The notes under the pieces: generated by a model | Seen by the model: the letters and a program-made list of their open reading frames with translations, nothing else | The model's database searches: none | Told to the model about the DNA's origin: nothing | NCBI GenBank assembly: GCA_902525355.1 | Contig: CABZGO010000006.1 | Span: forward strand, 1 to 64,000 | DNA length: 64,000 bases | Direction: 5' to 3' | Origin: an uncultured Pelagibacteraceae bacterium | GTDB taxonomy: Bacteria > Pseudomonadota > Alphaproteobacteria > Pelagibacterales > Pelagibacteraceae | Made by a program: the position numbers and the translations under genes | Shown: in pieces, positions 48,675 through 58,175 of the stretch | Layout: every line of letters starts with the position of its first letter | Position numbering within the stretch: position 1 is the first letter of the stretch

Positions 48675-49526
48675 TTAGATTATTTCATCCTTAATTGTAT
48701 TAGATAAAGTGCCAATTTCCGTAATTTCTATTTCAACATTATCGCCAGGCCTCATAAATATTGGCGGATTTCTTTTAAACCCTACTCCACCTGGCGTACC
48801 AGTAACAAGCACATCACCAGCTCTCCAAGCCATCGCTTTAGAGACATAAGAAATTAAAATTGGAATATCAAAAATAAGCTGACTTAATTTTGCATTTTGC
48901 ATCACTTCACCATTCAATCTTGTTTCAATAGTTAGTTTTTTATAATCTTTAATATCTTCTGCTAAAACCATATGTGGACCAAAACTTCCTGTTTTTTCAA
49001 AGTTTTTACCCATTCCGAATTGTCTAGTATGTCTCTGCCATTCTCTGATTGTGCTTTCATTATAACAAGAGTACCCAATAATATTTTTTAAAGCATTCTC
49101 AGGTTTGATATGTTTGCCACCTTCGCCCATAATTACTGCCATTTCACCCTCAAAATCTAAACTTTGTGAGACAACGGGTCTTTGAATTGGTTGCAGGTGC
49201 GCAGTTTGACTCTCTGGAAATCGATGAAATATTACTGGATTTTCTTCTACTGTTCTGTTGGTTTCTTTAACATGTTCGCTATAATTTAAACCTACACAGA
49301 TAATTTTTCCAGGGTTTGGGATTAATGGTAAATACTCAATTTCTGAAATATTAATATTACCTGGATTGTTCTTTGCATAAGATTTTGCTTCTTCAATTCC
49401 TTGGTTTGAAATTAAATCTTTTAAAGAGTTTGAGTCCGAAACTTTTCCAGTCAGATCTGTAATTTTATCATCACTTATAACACCGAACTTATGTTGTTCA
49501 TTGTGTTTAAAAGAAATAAATTTCAT
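48675..49526 (-). CDS. fumarylacetoacetate hydrolase (FAH) family protein
   Basis: KIICVGLNYSEHVKET, DFEGEMAVIMGEGGKHIKPENAL, RMVAWRAGDVLVTGTPGGVG-type sequence (AMAWRAGDVLVTGTPGGVGFKR). Confidence 0.94.
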   Translation of the reverse strand: MKFISFKHNEQHKFGVISDDKITDLTGKVSDSNSLKDLISNQGIEEAKSYAKNNPGNINISEIEYLPLIPNPGKIICVGLNYSEHVKETNRTVEENPVIFHRFPESQTAHLQPIQRPVVSQSLDFEGEMAVIMGEGGKHIKPENALKNIIGYSCYNESTIREWQRHTRQFGMGKNFEKTGSFGPHMVLAEDIKDYKKLTIETRLNGEVMQNAKLSQLIFDIPILISYVSKAMAWRAGDVLVTGTPGGVGFKRNPPIFMRPGDNVEIEITEIGTLSNTIKDEII

Positions 49527-49593
49527 AATTAATACTTTCTATTTTTGAAACTACTTATATGTTAATGTTTAAATAATTTGAAGCAAGATTTTT

Positions 49594-50082
49594 ATGATTT
49601 CTAAAGTCAGTAGAGTTTTTGATTATTCAGCAATAGCTTCAGGTCTTATTTTATTTTTATTAGCTGTATTAACTTTTTGTGACGTATTTGGAAGACGGTT
49701 TTTAAACTCTCCAGTAACAGGTACAATAGAGTTAGTTGAAATAGGAATGGCATTAGTAGCTTTCCTTGCAATGCCAAGAGCATTTTATTTAAATGCTAAT
49801 GTTTCAGCAGATTTTATAAATAATTTAAATTTGGGTATATTTAAAACTTATTTAGTAATTTTAAAATTTGTTTTAATGATAACGATTATGTCTTTGATGG
49901 CATACTCAACTACTTTAACATCATATAAATTTATGAACAATCAAAGAGTAACGATTGACTTAGAGCTTTATTTTTATCCTTTTTATTTCATATGCTCTAT
50001 TGGGATGTGGTTGAGTGTATTTGCTATCATCATATGGTTTATTAAAACTATTTTTAAAAATAACTCATCTGAGAATTTATAA
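49594..50082 (+). CDS. dctQ: TRAP transporter small permease (DctQ-like)
   Basis: Four TM; RRFLNSPVTGTIELVEIGMALVAFLAMP. Confidence 0.92.
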   Translation: MISKVSRVFDYSAIASGLILFLLAVLTFCDVFGRRFLNSPVTGTIELVEIGMALVAFLAMPRAFYLNANVSADFINNLNLGIFKTYLVILKFVLMITIMSLMAYSTTLTSYKFMNNQRVTIDLELYFYPFYFICSIGMWLSVFAIIIWFIKTIFKNNSSENL

Positions 50083-51392
50083 TGGGACTAGAAGCTGTAA
50101 TTAATGGTGGATTGTCTTTTGCTGCTGTATTAATTTTGATGGTGTTAAATGTACCAATTGGAATTGCAATGTTGGTAGTTGGTTTTACTGGCTTTGCAAT
50201 GATTTCAGGATTTGATCCTGCAATATTTGTTTTAGGAACTGCTCCTTTTGATGCTGTCTCAAAATATACATTATCAGTGTTACCTTTATTTGTTCTAATG
50301 GGAAATCTTGCCAACAGTTCAAATTTATCAAGAAATTTATATGACGCAGCCTATGCAATAGTAGGTCATTACAAAGGTGGTTTAGCAATGTCTACGGTGG
50401 GAGCATGTGCGGGATTTGGAATGATTTGCGGATCTTCAATTGCAACGGCTGCAACGATGTCTCAAATGGCCGGCCCCGAAATGAGAAGACATGGTTATAG
50501 TGATGCATTAATAAGTGGATCAATTGCATCTGGCGGAACACTTGGAATAATAATTCCTCCTAGTGTTATTTTAGTGATATATGCTTATTTAACAGAACAA
50601 TCTGTTCAAGAATTATTCTTTGCAGCGCTTATACCTGGAATAATAGCGGTAGTTCTGTATATGATGGCTATTAGAATTTATCTTTTAATTTATCCGTCAC
50701 AAGGTGGTTATGGAACAAAAATGCCTTTGAAGGAACGAATTTCAGCATTATCAAAAGTTTTTCCAATTTTTTTAATATTTACAATTATGATGGGTGGACT
50801 TTATCTAGGTTTTTTCACAGCGACAGAAAGTGCTGCTGTAGGTGTAATATTAGTTTTAATATTTATTTTTTTTAGAGGTCAATTAAAATTAAGATTATTG
50901 AAAGATGCTTTATGGACCACTATAAAAACTGTTGGTTCTTTGTATTTAATTGTTATTGGTGCAAGTATATTTAATTATCTTATAACTGTCACACAATTAC
51001 CTTTTGCAGTTGTTGATTTTATAAATTATCTTGAGCTTACTCCATTAGGAATAATTTTAGTAATTTGTGCAATTTATTTAGTTCTTGGTACTGTAATGGA
51101 CTCTTTGGCAATGTTATTTTTAACTATTCCAGTATTTTATCCTGTAATTGTAGATGCTGGAATTGATCCAGTATGGTTTGGTATATTTGCAGTAATAGTT
51201 GTTGAATTTGGATTGATTTCACCTCCTGTAGGAATGAATTTATTTGTTATTAAAGGTGTAATGCAAAAAACACCTTTACAAACTATTTGGTTTGGGACAC
51301 TTCCATTTTTAATGACTGATGTAATTAGACTCGCTTTAATTATTTCTTTTCCTGCAATTTGTTTGTATTTGCCTAGTCTGATGGCTCAATAG
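50082..51392 (+). CDS. dctM: TRAP transporter large permease (DctM-like)
   Basis: GSSIATAATMSQMAGPEMRRHGYSDALISGSIASGGTLGIIIPPSVILVIYAYLTEQS. Confidence 0.95.
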   Translation: MGLEAVINGGLSFAAVLILMVLNVPIGIAMLVVGFTGFAMISGFDPAIFVLGTAPFDAVSKYTLSVLPLFVLMGNLANSSNLSRNLYDAAYAIVGHYKGGLAMSTVGACAGFGMICGSSIATAATMSQMAGPEMRRHGYSDALISGSIASGGTLGIIIPPSVILVIYAYLTEQSVQELFFAALIPGIIAVVLYMMAIRIYLLIYPSQGGYGTKMPLKERISALSKVFPIFLIFTIMMGGLYLGFFTATESAAVGVILVLIFIFFRGQLKLRLLKDALWTTIKTVGSLYLIVIGASIFNYLITVTQLPFAVVDFINYLELTPLGIILVICAIYLVLGTVMDSLAMLFLTIPVFYPVIVDAGIDPVWFGIFAVIVVEFGLISPPVGMNLFVIKGVMQKTPLQTIWFGTLPFLMTDVIRLALIISFPAICLYLPSLMAQ

Positions 51393-51717
51393 TATTTTTT
51401 ATTTTTTTTATATAATTAAAATAAATAAAGCCAAAAACTGCACCTACAATCATTAAAATATATTGATAAAATTTTAATAATACAAACACTATTGGCAGTT
51501 CTTTACCTGGATTCTGGGCATAAAAATTATCTGTACCATCTTTATATAAATCCATTGGACCTAAAGTTGCATACAAACCAAAGATAAATATATAAATACA
51601 GGGCAATAAAGAAATAATTAATAAAATTCTATTTCCACGAATTAATTTTATTAAATTTGCAGATACTCCGACTGAAACTAGACAAATTAGCGACAATATT
51701 AAAGGGTTCATTACCAA
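51373..51717 (-). CDS. hypothetical membrane protein
   Basis: 114 aa, about three TM; overlaps the upstream sulfatase gene start/stop on the same strand. Confidence 0.55.
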   Translation of the reverse strand: MVMNPLILSLICLVSVGVSANLIKLIRGNRILLIISLLPCIYIFIFGLYATLGPMDLYKDGTDNFYAQNPGKELPIVFVLLKFYQYILMIVGAVFGFIYFNYIKKIKNTIEPSD

Positions 51718-53294
51718 ACTCCTATCATAATTCCATCATCTTTTGTATAATCTCTTTCTTTTAAAACAAATTCATCTGTTGCTGCAACCCTATTTTTTCT
51801 ATCGGTAATTCTTTTAAGTAGAATATCCTTCATTTCATCAATAATTTTTTTATGATCTGGTGATTGTCCTAAATCATTGAATTCATCTGGATCATTTTTT
51901 AAATCAAATAATTGAGATGGGAAACCTTTGTAATAAATATACTTCCATCTATCATTTCTTATCATATATGCTCTTGCATCTGATGCTCCTATATTAAGAA
52001 TTTTTCTTGCTTCATTAAATGAGTAATCTATTTCACTAAACACACTGTTTTTCCAATTAGGGGCTTCATTTCCTCTTATAATTGGTAGCAATGATTGACC
52101 CTCAAGACGATGTTTGCTTACTTTACTATCTACAGATTCCAAAAAAGTTGGGAGTAAGTCTATAGCCTCCACAAACCTTTTTTCTCTTACTCCCCTGTTA
52201 TTATCTGACAAATTGCTTGGATCATAAATTATCATTGGAACTTTAACAATTTGTTCATGAAAAAGCTCTTTTTCTCCTAGCCAATGATCGCCCTGATAGT
52301 CACCATGATCTGATGTAAAAACTATCATTGTATTCTTCATATAATTTTTTTCTTTAAGAAAATTAAATAGTCTTCCAAGATTATCATCTATTTGCTTTAT
52401 CAATCCCATGTATCCTGAAAGAACAGTGTTTCTCACTTCTTCTCTTGAAAAAGTTTTTGAAATATTATTTTCCATGAAAGCTTTATAGACTGGATGATTT
52501 ATTTCTTTTTCAGCATCACTTCTATGAACTGGTAAAAATTGATTTGAGGAGTACATATTATGATAAGGGGCAGGAGCAATGTATGGCCAATGTGGTTTAA
52601 TATATGATAAATGTAAAAACCAAGCCCCCTCTCCACTTTCTTGAATAAATTCCATTGATCTATTTGTCATAAATGCAGTTTCAGAATGTTCTTCTTTAAC
52701 TCTTGCTGGTTTATTTGAATTTCTTAACCTCCACCCACTCAAAATATTTCCATTTTCATCCTCTGATGAATTTGCCCAACTATCCCAGGGATTATCACCC
52801 TCATATCCAAGTTTGTTTAACCAATCATTGTAAGATAGTTTTTTAGTTGAATTTTTAATGTGGTTATTAGGATGAAGTCCGTCATCTCTCTCATAAGGAT
52901 CAAATCCTGGTTCACTAACCGTCAGACCTATTTCTGTATCTTTTGAAATTCCAAGTCTATTCATTCCTTCTATATCGGGTCTCATATGTGTTTTACCAAC
53001 AACTCCAGTCCTAATTCCGGATTGCCTCAGATAATCTCCAATAGTTAATTCACCGATTGGTAAGGGTATTTGGTTCCAAGTTGATCCATGGCTAAATACT
53101 GTTCTTCCTGTATAATAAGATGCCCTTGATGGGCCACAAACAGGAGCTTGAACATAAGCCGACTCAAATATAACTCCTTTTTTTGCTAAACCGTCTATGT
53201 GAGGTGTTTTAAGGTGCGGATGACCATAACAAGAAAGATAATCAAATCTAAGTTGATCAGCCATTATAAATAAAATATTTTTAACTTTATTCAT
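51711..53294 (-). CDS. sulfatase (arylsulfatase/choline-sulfatase superfamily)
   Basis: NILFIMADQLRFDYLSCYGHPHLKTPHIDGLAKKG, APVCGPSRASYYTGR (C-x-P-S-R formylglycine signature), FTSDHGDYQGDHWLGEK. Confidence 0.93.
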   Translation of the reverse strand: MNKVKNILFIMADQLRFDYLSCYGHPHLKTPHIDGLAKKGVIFESAYVQAPVCGPSRASYYTGRTVFSHGSTWNQIPLPIGELTIGDYLRQSGIRTGVVGKTHMRPDIEGMNRLGISKDTEIGLTVSEPGFDPYERDDGLHPNNHIKNSTKKLSYNDWLNKLGYEGDNPWDSWANSSEDENGNILSGWRLRNSNKPARVKEEHSETAFMTNRSMEFIQESGEGAWFLHLSYIKPHWPYIAPAPYHNMYSSNQFLPVHRSDAEKEINHPVYKAFMENNISKTFSREEVRNTVLSGYMGLIKQIDDNLGRLFNFLKEKNYMKNTMIVFTSDHGDYQGDHWLGEKELFHEQIVKVPMIIYDPSNLSDNNRGVREKRFVEAIDLLPTFLESVDSKVSKHRLEGQSLLPIIRGNEAPNWKNSVFSEIDYSFNEARKILNIGASDARAYMIRNDRWKYIYYKGFPSQLFDLKNDPDEFNDLGQSPDHKKIIDEMKDILLKRITDRKNRVAATDEFVLKERDYTKDDGIMIGVW

Positions 53295-54367
53295 TATCTA
53301 TTAAACATTTGATTTATACCAACAGTTGATGCCTGACATATACCTTTCTCAGTAATTAAGCCTGTTACATATTTTGCTGGAGTTATGTCAAATGCCAAAT
53401 TCATCGATTTACTGTTTTCAGGATAGATTAAAACTTTCTTGATATTATTTTTATCGTCTTTTCCTTCTATATGGGATAGTTCCTCAGAATTTCTTTCTTC
53501 AATAGGTATCTTATTATAATCTTTAGTTTCCCAATCAATTGTGGAGCTTGGTAAAGCCACATAAAAGGGCACATTATTATCATGTGCTGCTAATGCTTTT
53601 AAATATGTACCAATTTTATTACAAACATCTCCAGTTGATAAAGTCCTGTCAGTTCCAACTATGCACATATCAACCTGACCTCTTTGCATTAAAATACCAC
53701 CAGTATTATCTGTAATAATTGTATTTGGTATACCCTCTTCATTTAATTCAAATGAAGTAAGATTTGCTCCTTGATTTCTTGGTCTTGTTTCATCGACCCA
53801 TACATGAATTGGTATTCCTTTTCTATGTGCTTGATAAATTGGTGATGTTGCTGTCCCCCAATCTATAGTTGCTAACCAACCTGCATTACAATGAGTTAAG
53901 ATATTAACAGTTTTATTGTCTTTATTAAAAATTTCTTGAATTATTTTAAGCCCATTAAATCCTATATTCTCACAAAATTTGACATCTTCATCACATATTA
54001 ATTTTGCTTCTTTTAATGCCACATCCAATAACTTATCAGACTTCACAAATGATAATTTATTATTCATTCTATGAATTGCCCATTGTAAGTTTATAGCTGT
54101 AGGTCTTGAATTAACTAATTCTTCTGAACTTTTTTTAATGAAATCTAAATTTTTATTTTCTTGTATTGCCAACACTATTCCATAAGCAGCAGTTACACCA
54201 ATAAGAGGTGCTCCTCTTACCTCCATAGTTTTTATTGCTTTTACTGCATCTTTTATTGTCTTCAAATCTTTAATAATAAACTGATGTGGAAGTTTGGTTT
54301 GATCAATTATTTTTACTACATTATTTTCATACCAAATTGTTCTATATTTTTTTCCATTTATTTTCAT
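53294..54367 (-). CDS. mtnA: S-methyl-5-thioribose-1-phosphate isomerase
   Basis: VRGAPLIGVTAAYG, LTHCNAGWLATIDWGTATSPIYQAHRKG, HVWVDETRPRNQGANLTSFEL, CIVGTDR, NKIGTYLKALAA, FDITPAKYVTGLITEKG. Confidence 0.95.
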   Translation of the reverse strand: MKINGKKYRTIWYENNVVKIIDQTKLPHQFIIKDLKTIKDAVKAIKTMEVRGAPLIGVTAAYGIVLAIQENKNLDFIKKSSEELVNSRPTAINLQWAIHRMNNKLSFVKSDKLLDVALKEAKLICDEDVKFCENIGFNGLKIIQEIFNKDNKTVNILTHCNAGWLATIDWGTATSPIYQAHRKGIPIHVWVDETRPRNQGANLTSFELNEEGIPNTIITDNTGGILMQRGQVDMCIVGTDRTLSTGDVCNKIGTYLKALAAHDNNVPFYVALPSSTIDWETKDYNKIPIEERNSEELSHIEGKDDKNNIKKVLIYPENSKSMNLAFDITPAKYVTGLITEKGICQASTVGINQMFNR

Positions 54368-55159
54368 TTAATTACCCCAAACCACAGGAAACCAATCCTT
54401 TCTCATTTTATCTCCTGAATTTAAATCTATTCCTTCAAAAGGTGGAGAAGTTTCTCCTTTTCTATCAATGTATCTTACATCGTCTCCAATAAATCTTGCA
54501 GAGAAAGCTTTACGGCTTTTTTTGTCACTATTTCCTGAAGATGAATGTAAAACTTTAAAATTAAATAATATTGCATCTCCTATATTCATCTCTGTACTAA
54601 AAATATTATTTTTATCTATATTTGGCACGTCCATAAAATTTTTGTTATTTCTATACCAAGAAGAGTCATTTGACCATTTGGTAGGCTTTACTAGCATTGG
54701 TAATTTATGGGATCCTTTCAAAACTTTCAGGCAGTTATCTTTTGACACATTATCTAATGGTATCCAGAAACTTCCTGTATCATTTCCATCTACACAATAA
54801 TAAGGAAGATCTTGATGCCATGGTGTTTCCATTTTTGTTCCAAGTTCCTTTAAGAAAATGTGTTCATGAAAAACTTGAATTTTACTGGATTGAGTTGATT
54901 GAGCAACAATTTCTGCTGCTGGAGAATTAAAAATAAAATCTTTAAATTCCTCAATTCTTTCCCAGTTACAATAATCTTCAAAAAATCTTCCTTCCTGTGG
55001 ATTTGAAATATTTTCTCTTCCGTATGGACTTGGGTTATTCAATACTTTCTGAAATCCGTTTTTAAGTTTATCAATCCAAGGTAAAAAAGCTTCTTTGATT
55101 AAAATTACACCATCATTTTTATAATTTGAAATTTGTATATCAGATAGTTTTACTGTCAC
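54368..55159 (-). CDS. phytanoyl-CoA dioxygenase (PhyH) family Fe(II)/2-oxoglutarate dioxygenase
   Basis: TPWHQDLPYYCVDGNDTGSFWIPLDNVSKDNCLKVLKGSHK (HxD), VLHSSSGNSDKKSRKAFSARF (distal His/Arg). Confidence 0.9.
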   Translation of the reverse strand: MTVKLSDIQISNYKNDGVILIKEAFLPWIDKLKNGFQKVLNNPSPYGRENISNPQEGRFFEDYCNWERIEEFKDFIFNSPAAEIVAQSTQSSKIQVFHEHIFLKELGTKMETPWHQDLPYYCVDGNDTGSFWIPLDNVSKDNCLKVLKGSHKLPMLVKPTKWSNDSSWYRNNKNFMDVPNIDKNNIFSTEMNIGDAILFNFKVLHSSSGNSDKKSRKAFSARFIGDDVRYIDRKGETSPPFEGIDLNSGDKMRKDWFPVVWGN

Positions 55160-56028
55160 TTATTTAAAACTCTTCCTGCTACTGTTTTTAGTTTATCTTT
55201 TGTTTTTTGTGATCTTTTTTCTGGATCAGTAATTATAGCAACATCTAAGCAATTATTTGTTGGGTCATCTGGGTCAATATGATTATCAAAATTATCAACA
55301 AGATTTTTAATCATACTTTTTGCTTTAGAGGCATTATCTAATAATACTTTTATCACTTGTTGGACATCAACATTTTCATGATCTGGATGCCAACAATCAT
55401 AATCAGTCACCATAGAGACAGATGCATATCTAATTTCTGCTTCTCTTGCTAATTTGGCTTCCGGCATATTTGTCATTCCAATCACATCGGCTTTCCATGA
55501 TCTGTAAAGATTCGACTCAGCCAATGTTGAAAATTGTGGACCTTCCATTACCACATAAGTTCCTCCTTTTTGATAATCTATTCCTTCTTTTTTAATTGCA
55601 TTCTCACATGCATTCATTAAACCCTTAGAAGTTGGGTGTGCCATTGATACATGAGCAACTATTTCCTCATCAAAAAAAGTTTTATTTCGAGCAAATGTTC
55701 TGTCTATAAATTGGTCAATAATAACAAATTTACCAGGAGGCAAATTTTCTTTTAAAGAACCAACCGCAGAGACAGAGACAATATCTGTTACACCCAATTG
55801 TTTTAATGAGTCGATGTTTGCCCTAAAATTTATCTTTGATGGTGATATAAAGTGCCCCCTACCATGTCGTGGTAAAAAATAAACTTCTTTATTTTTATAA
55901 ACTGTTTTTAAAATCTGATCTGATGGTTTTCCCCAAGGAGTGTTTAAATCTATTAATTCTCTATCTTTAAACTCCTCAACATCGTAAAGACCACTTCCTC
56001 CAATTATTGCTAATTTATTATTTGCCAT
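55156..56028 (-). CDS. mtnP: S-methyl-5'-thioadenosine phosphorylase
   Basis: LAIIGGSGLYDVEEF, FLPRHGRGHFISPSKINFRANI, GTYVVMEGPQFSTLAESNLYRSWKADVIGMTNMPEAKLAREAEI. Confidence 0.95.
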   Translation of the reverse strand: MANNKLAIIGGSGLYDVEEFKDRELIDLNTPWGKPSDQILKTVYKNKEVYFLPRHGRGHFISPSKINFRANIDSLKQLGVTDIVSVSAVGSLKENLPPGKFVIIDQFIDRTFARNKTFFDEEIVAHVSMAHPTSKGLMNACENAIKKEGIDYQKGGTYVVMEGPQFSTLAESNLYRSWKADVIGMTNMPEAKLAREAEIRYASVSMVTDYDCWHPDHENVDVQQVIKVLLDNASKAKSMIKNLVDNFDNHIDPDDPTNNCLDVAIITDPEKRSQKTKDKLKTVAGRVLNK

Positions 56029-56065
56029 GTAAAAAGTAATTATATTGTATTTATAAATAACTATT

Positions 56066-56593
56066 ATGGATTTAAAAGATTATATTCGCTCAATTAAAGA
56101 TTATCCTAAAAAGGGTATTTTATTTAGAGATATAACTACTTTAATAAAAAATGAGACTGCTTTTGAGGAAACAATTAATCAAATCGTTGAGAGATCCAAA
56201 AAATTTAAGGTAGATAAGATAGCTGCAATTGAGTCACGTGGTTTTGTATTTGGATCTGCTGTTTCCTACATATTAAAAAAACCATTTATAATGCTAAGAA
56301 AAAAAAACAAACTTCCTGCTGATGTGCACTCAATTGATTTTATACTTGAATATGGAACAGCAACAATAGAGGTTCATAAAGACTCAATTTCAGAAAATGA
56401 TTCTGTTCTTATAATAGATGATTTGATAGCAACAGGAGGAACCGCAGAAGCTGCAGCTAAACTTATAGAAATTTCTGACGGAAATGTTGCAGCTTTTATA
56501 TTTGTCATAAATCTTTTTGACTTAGGCGGTTGTGATAATCTTATAAAAAAGGGATATAAAGTTGAAAATTTAATGGATTTTCCAGGTCATTAG
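56066..56593 (+). CDS. apt: adenine phosphoribosyltransferase
   Basis: IRSIKDYPKKGILFRDITTLI, ESRGFVFGSAVSYIL, VLIIDDLIATGGTAEAAAKL. Confidence 0.96.
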   Translation: MDLKDYIRSIKDYPKKGILFRDITTLIKNETAFEETINQIVERSKKFKVDKIAAIESRGFVFGSAVSYILKKPFIMLRKKNKLPADVHSIDFILEYGTATIEVHKDSISENDSVLIIDDLIATGGTAEAAAKLIEISDGNVAAFIFVINLFDLGGCDNLIKKGYKVENLMDFPGH

Positions 56594-56595
56594 TT

Positions 56596-56672
56596 TGGTA
56601 GCGGGAAGTGGGATCGAACCACTGACCTCGGGCTTATGAGTCCCGCGCTCTAACCAACTGAGCTACCCCGCC
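56596..56672 (-). tRNA. tRNA-Met (anticodon CAT), CCA encoded
   Basis: Minus strand GGCGGGGTAGCTCAGTTGGTTAGAGCGCGGGACTCATAAGCCCGAGGTCAGTGGTTCGATCCCACTTCCCGCTACCA folds as a 77-nt cloverleaf with loop CTCATAA. tRNA-Ile2 (lysidine) not formally excluded. Confidence 0.93.
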
Positions 56673-56728
56673 ATAAATTCCTGAGTGTTATAATAGAAAT
56701 TTTATATAACGCAATCAACTATTAAAAA

Positions 56729-57415
56729 TTAGGTTTTTTTAACTCCTGTTGGATGTGGAAACCCATCAATTACTAATTTCGGTTCAACACTTACATCAAT
56801 CAATTCAGGGCGTTTATCCAAATAAGATTTAACACTTTCGATATGCATTATGTCTTGCAAAAATTTTTCTAACCTAGGAAATTTTTTTATTATTGAGGGA
56901 TCAAGCATTTTAGATAAATCTAAATGATGAAACGCAACAAAATCACATGCTCTAGGCTCATCATAGATAAAAAATTTTTTATCATTATTATTCATGGCTT
57001 TTTCAAGATCTTCAAATCTTGACAATAAAAATGGCATCATGTCATTTTTTTTCTTTATAAATTTCTCACCTATTGCAAAATTTACTGTTGGGTTAAGAGG
57101 CATAAAAAGTTCCTGTGCACTCTGCATGATAGCATTTGCTTTAGCATTTAATATTGGATCAGTAATATTAATACCTGCTAAATTTTCAATAAATGTCATG
57201 ATTGCCATGCTTTGACAAATCTCATGCTTCTTATCTATAACCAACATAGGTAATTGTTTAAATGGTATATTAGGTTTTACCTCATACCATTCCTTATCAT
57301 AATAATCCCATGACATAATATCTTCATATTGAATATTTGTGTAATGAAATAATAAACGAGGAGCTTCTGCTAGTGCTCTCATTTTGAAATAAATTAATTC
57401 CAATTTATGTTTCAT
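56729..57415 (-). CDS. glutathione S-transferase family protein
   Basis: KLELIYFKMRALAEAPRLLFHYTNIQYEDI, PFKQLPMLVIDKKHEICQSMAIMTFIENLAG. Confidence 0.87.
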   Translation of the reverse strand: MKHKLELIYFKMRALAEAPRLLFHYTNIQYEDIMSWDYYDKEWYEVKPNIPFKQLPMLVIDKKHEICQSMAIMTFIENLAGINITDPILNAKANAIMQSAQELFMPLNPTVNFAIGEKFIKKKNDMMPFLLSRFEDLEKAMNNNDKKFFIYDEPRACDFVAFHHLDLSKMLDPSIIKKFPRLEKFLQDIMHIESVKSYLDKRPELIDVSVEPKLVIDGFPHPTGVKKT

Positions 57416-57424
57416 ATGAATTTT

Positions 57425-57607
57425 TTAGGAAGCTATAAATTTTATTAAATAATAGAGAATGCCAGTGATTATTGTTGCGTAAATGAAACCAATCACAAAT
57501 AACTTTATGATAGTTTTATTATCATCATACTTAGACTTTAAATAAACATAAATAATTGTATATATTCCAACGATTGCAATACTTAGCAGAATATCAGTTG
57601 GGTTCAT
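57425..57607 (-). CDS. small membrane protein
   Basis: 60 aa, two TM segments; 4-nt overlap with upstream ORF on the same strand. Confidence 0.5.
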   Translation of the reverse strand: MNPTDILLSIAIVGIYTIIYVYLKSKYDDNKTIIKLFVIGFIYATIITGILYYLIKFIAS

Positions 57608-58074
57608 TGGATTTCATCAAAAAATAATTTTTTTTGTTTGTATGTAAAAGGATATTCTTTTCCGATTGGTTGAAATTTTGTTTTAATAACCATTAAATTT
57701 TCTTTTCCTATTTTTATTTTCCAGGTGAGTTTTACATCACCATTAAATAATCTTAAAGCTCCTAATTTTGAAAATCTCCATCCATCTTCAGATATGATAT
57801 TGCCATTCTTATATCTTTTGTAATTCTCACTATCGAAAATATAGGTAACCTCCCCGTCGGTCCTTTCATCTTTAAGTGTAATTGCATAATTATTTAAAAA
57901 TTCAGCAGTTTGATTTTTGTTTAGTCCCCTTTTTGAAACAGACTTTAAAAAATCTGTAGTTTTGTCAACAGCTTCATCTATTTTGGTTTCGCTATAAGAA
58001 TAATTTGAGAATAAAAGCAGAAAAAAAAGCACAAAAAGGCTTTTTGATAATTTGTGAATCATGGTTTCGATCAA
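57604..58074 (-). CDS. secreted hypothetical protein
   Basis: N-terminal hydrophobic segment, no recognised family. Confidence 0.55.
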   Translation of the reverse strand: MIETMIHKLSKSLFVLFFLLLFSNYSYSETKIDEAVDKTTDFLKSVSKRGLNKNQTAEFLNNYAITLKDERTDGEVTYIFDSENYKRYKNGNIISEDGWRFSKLGALRLFNGDVKLTWKIKIGKENLMVIKTKFQPIGKEYPFTYKQKKLFFDEIQ

Positions 58075-58175
58075 TATAACATTTAGACCTTATTATTCAA
58101 ATTTAAGCAGTTTTATTTTGATTGTTTTAATTGGTTCAAAATAATAAGATTATTTAAAAAAAAGAGAGGGAAAAT

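Noticed and set aside
56596-56672. tRNA as integration site for a genomic island
   Set aside because: No integrase and no repeat of the tRNA 3' end spotted in the flanks; neighbouring genes look like ordinary chromosomal content
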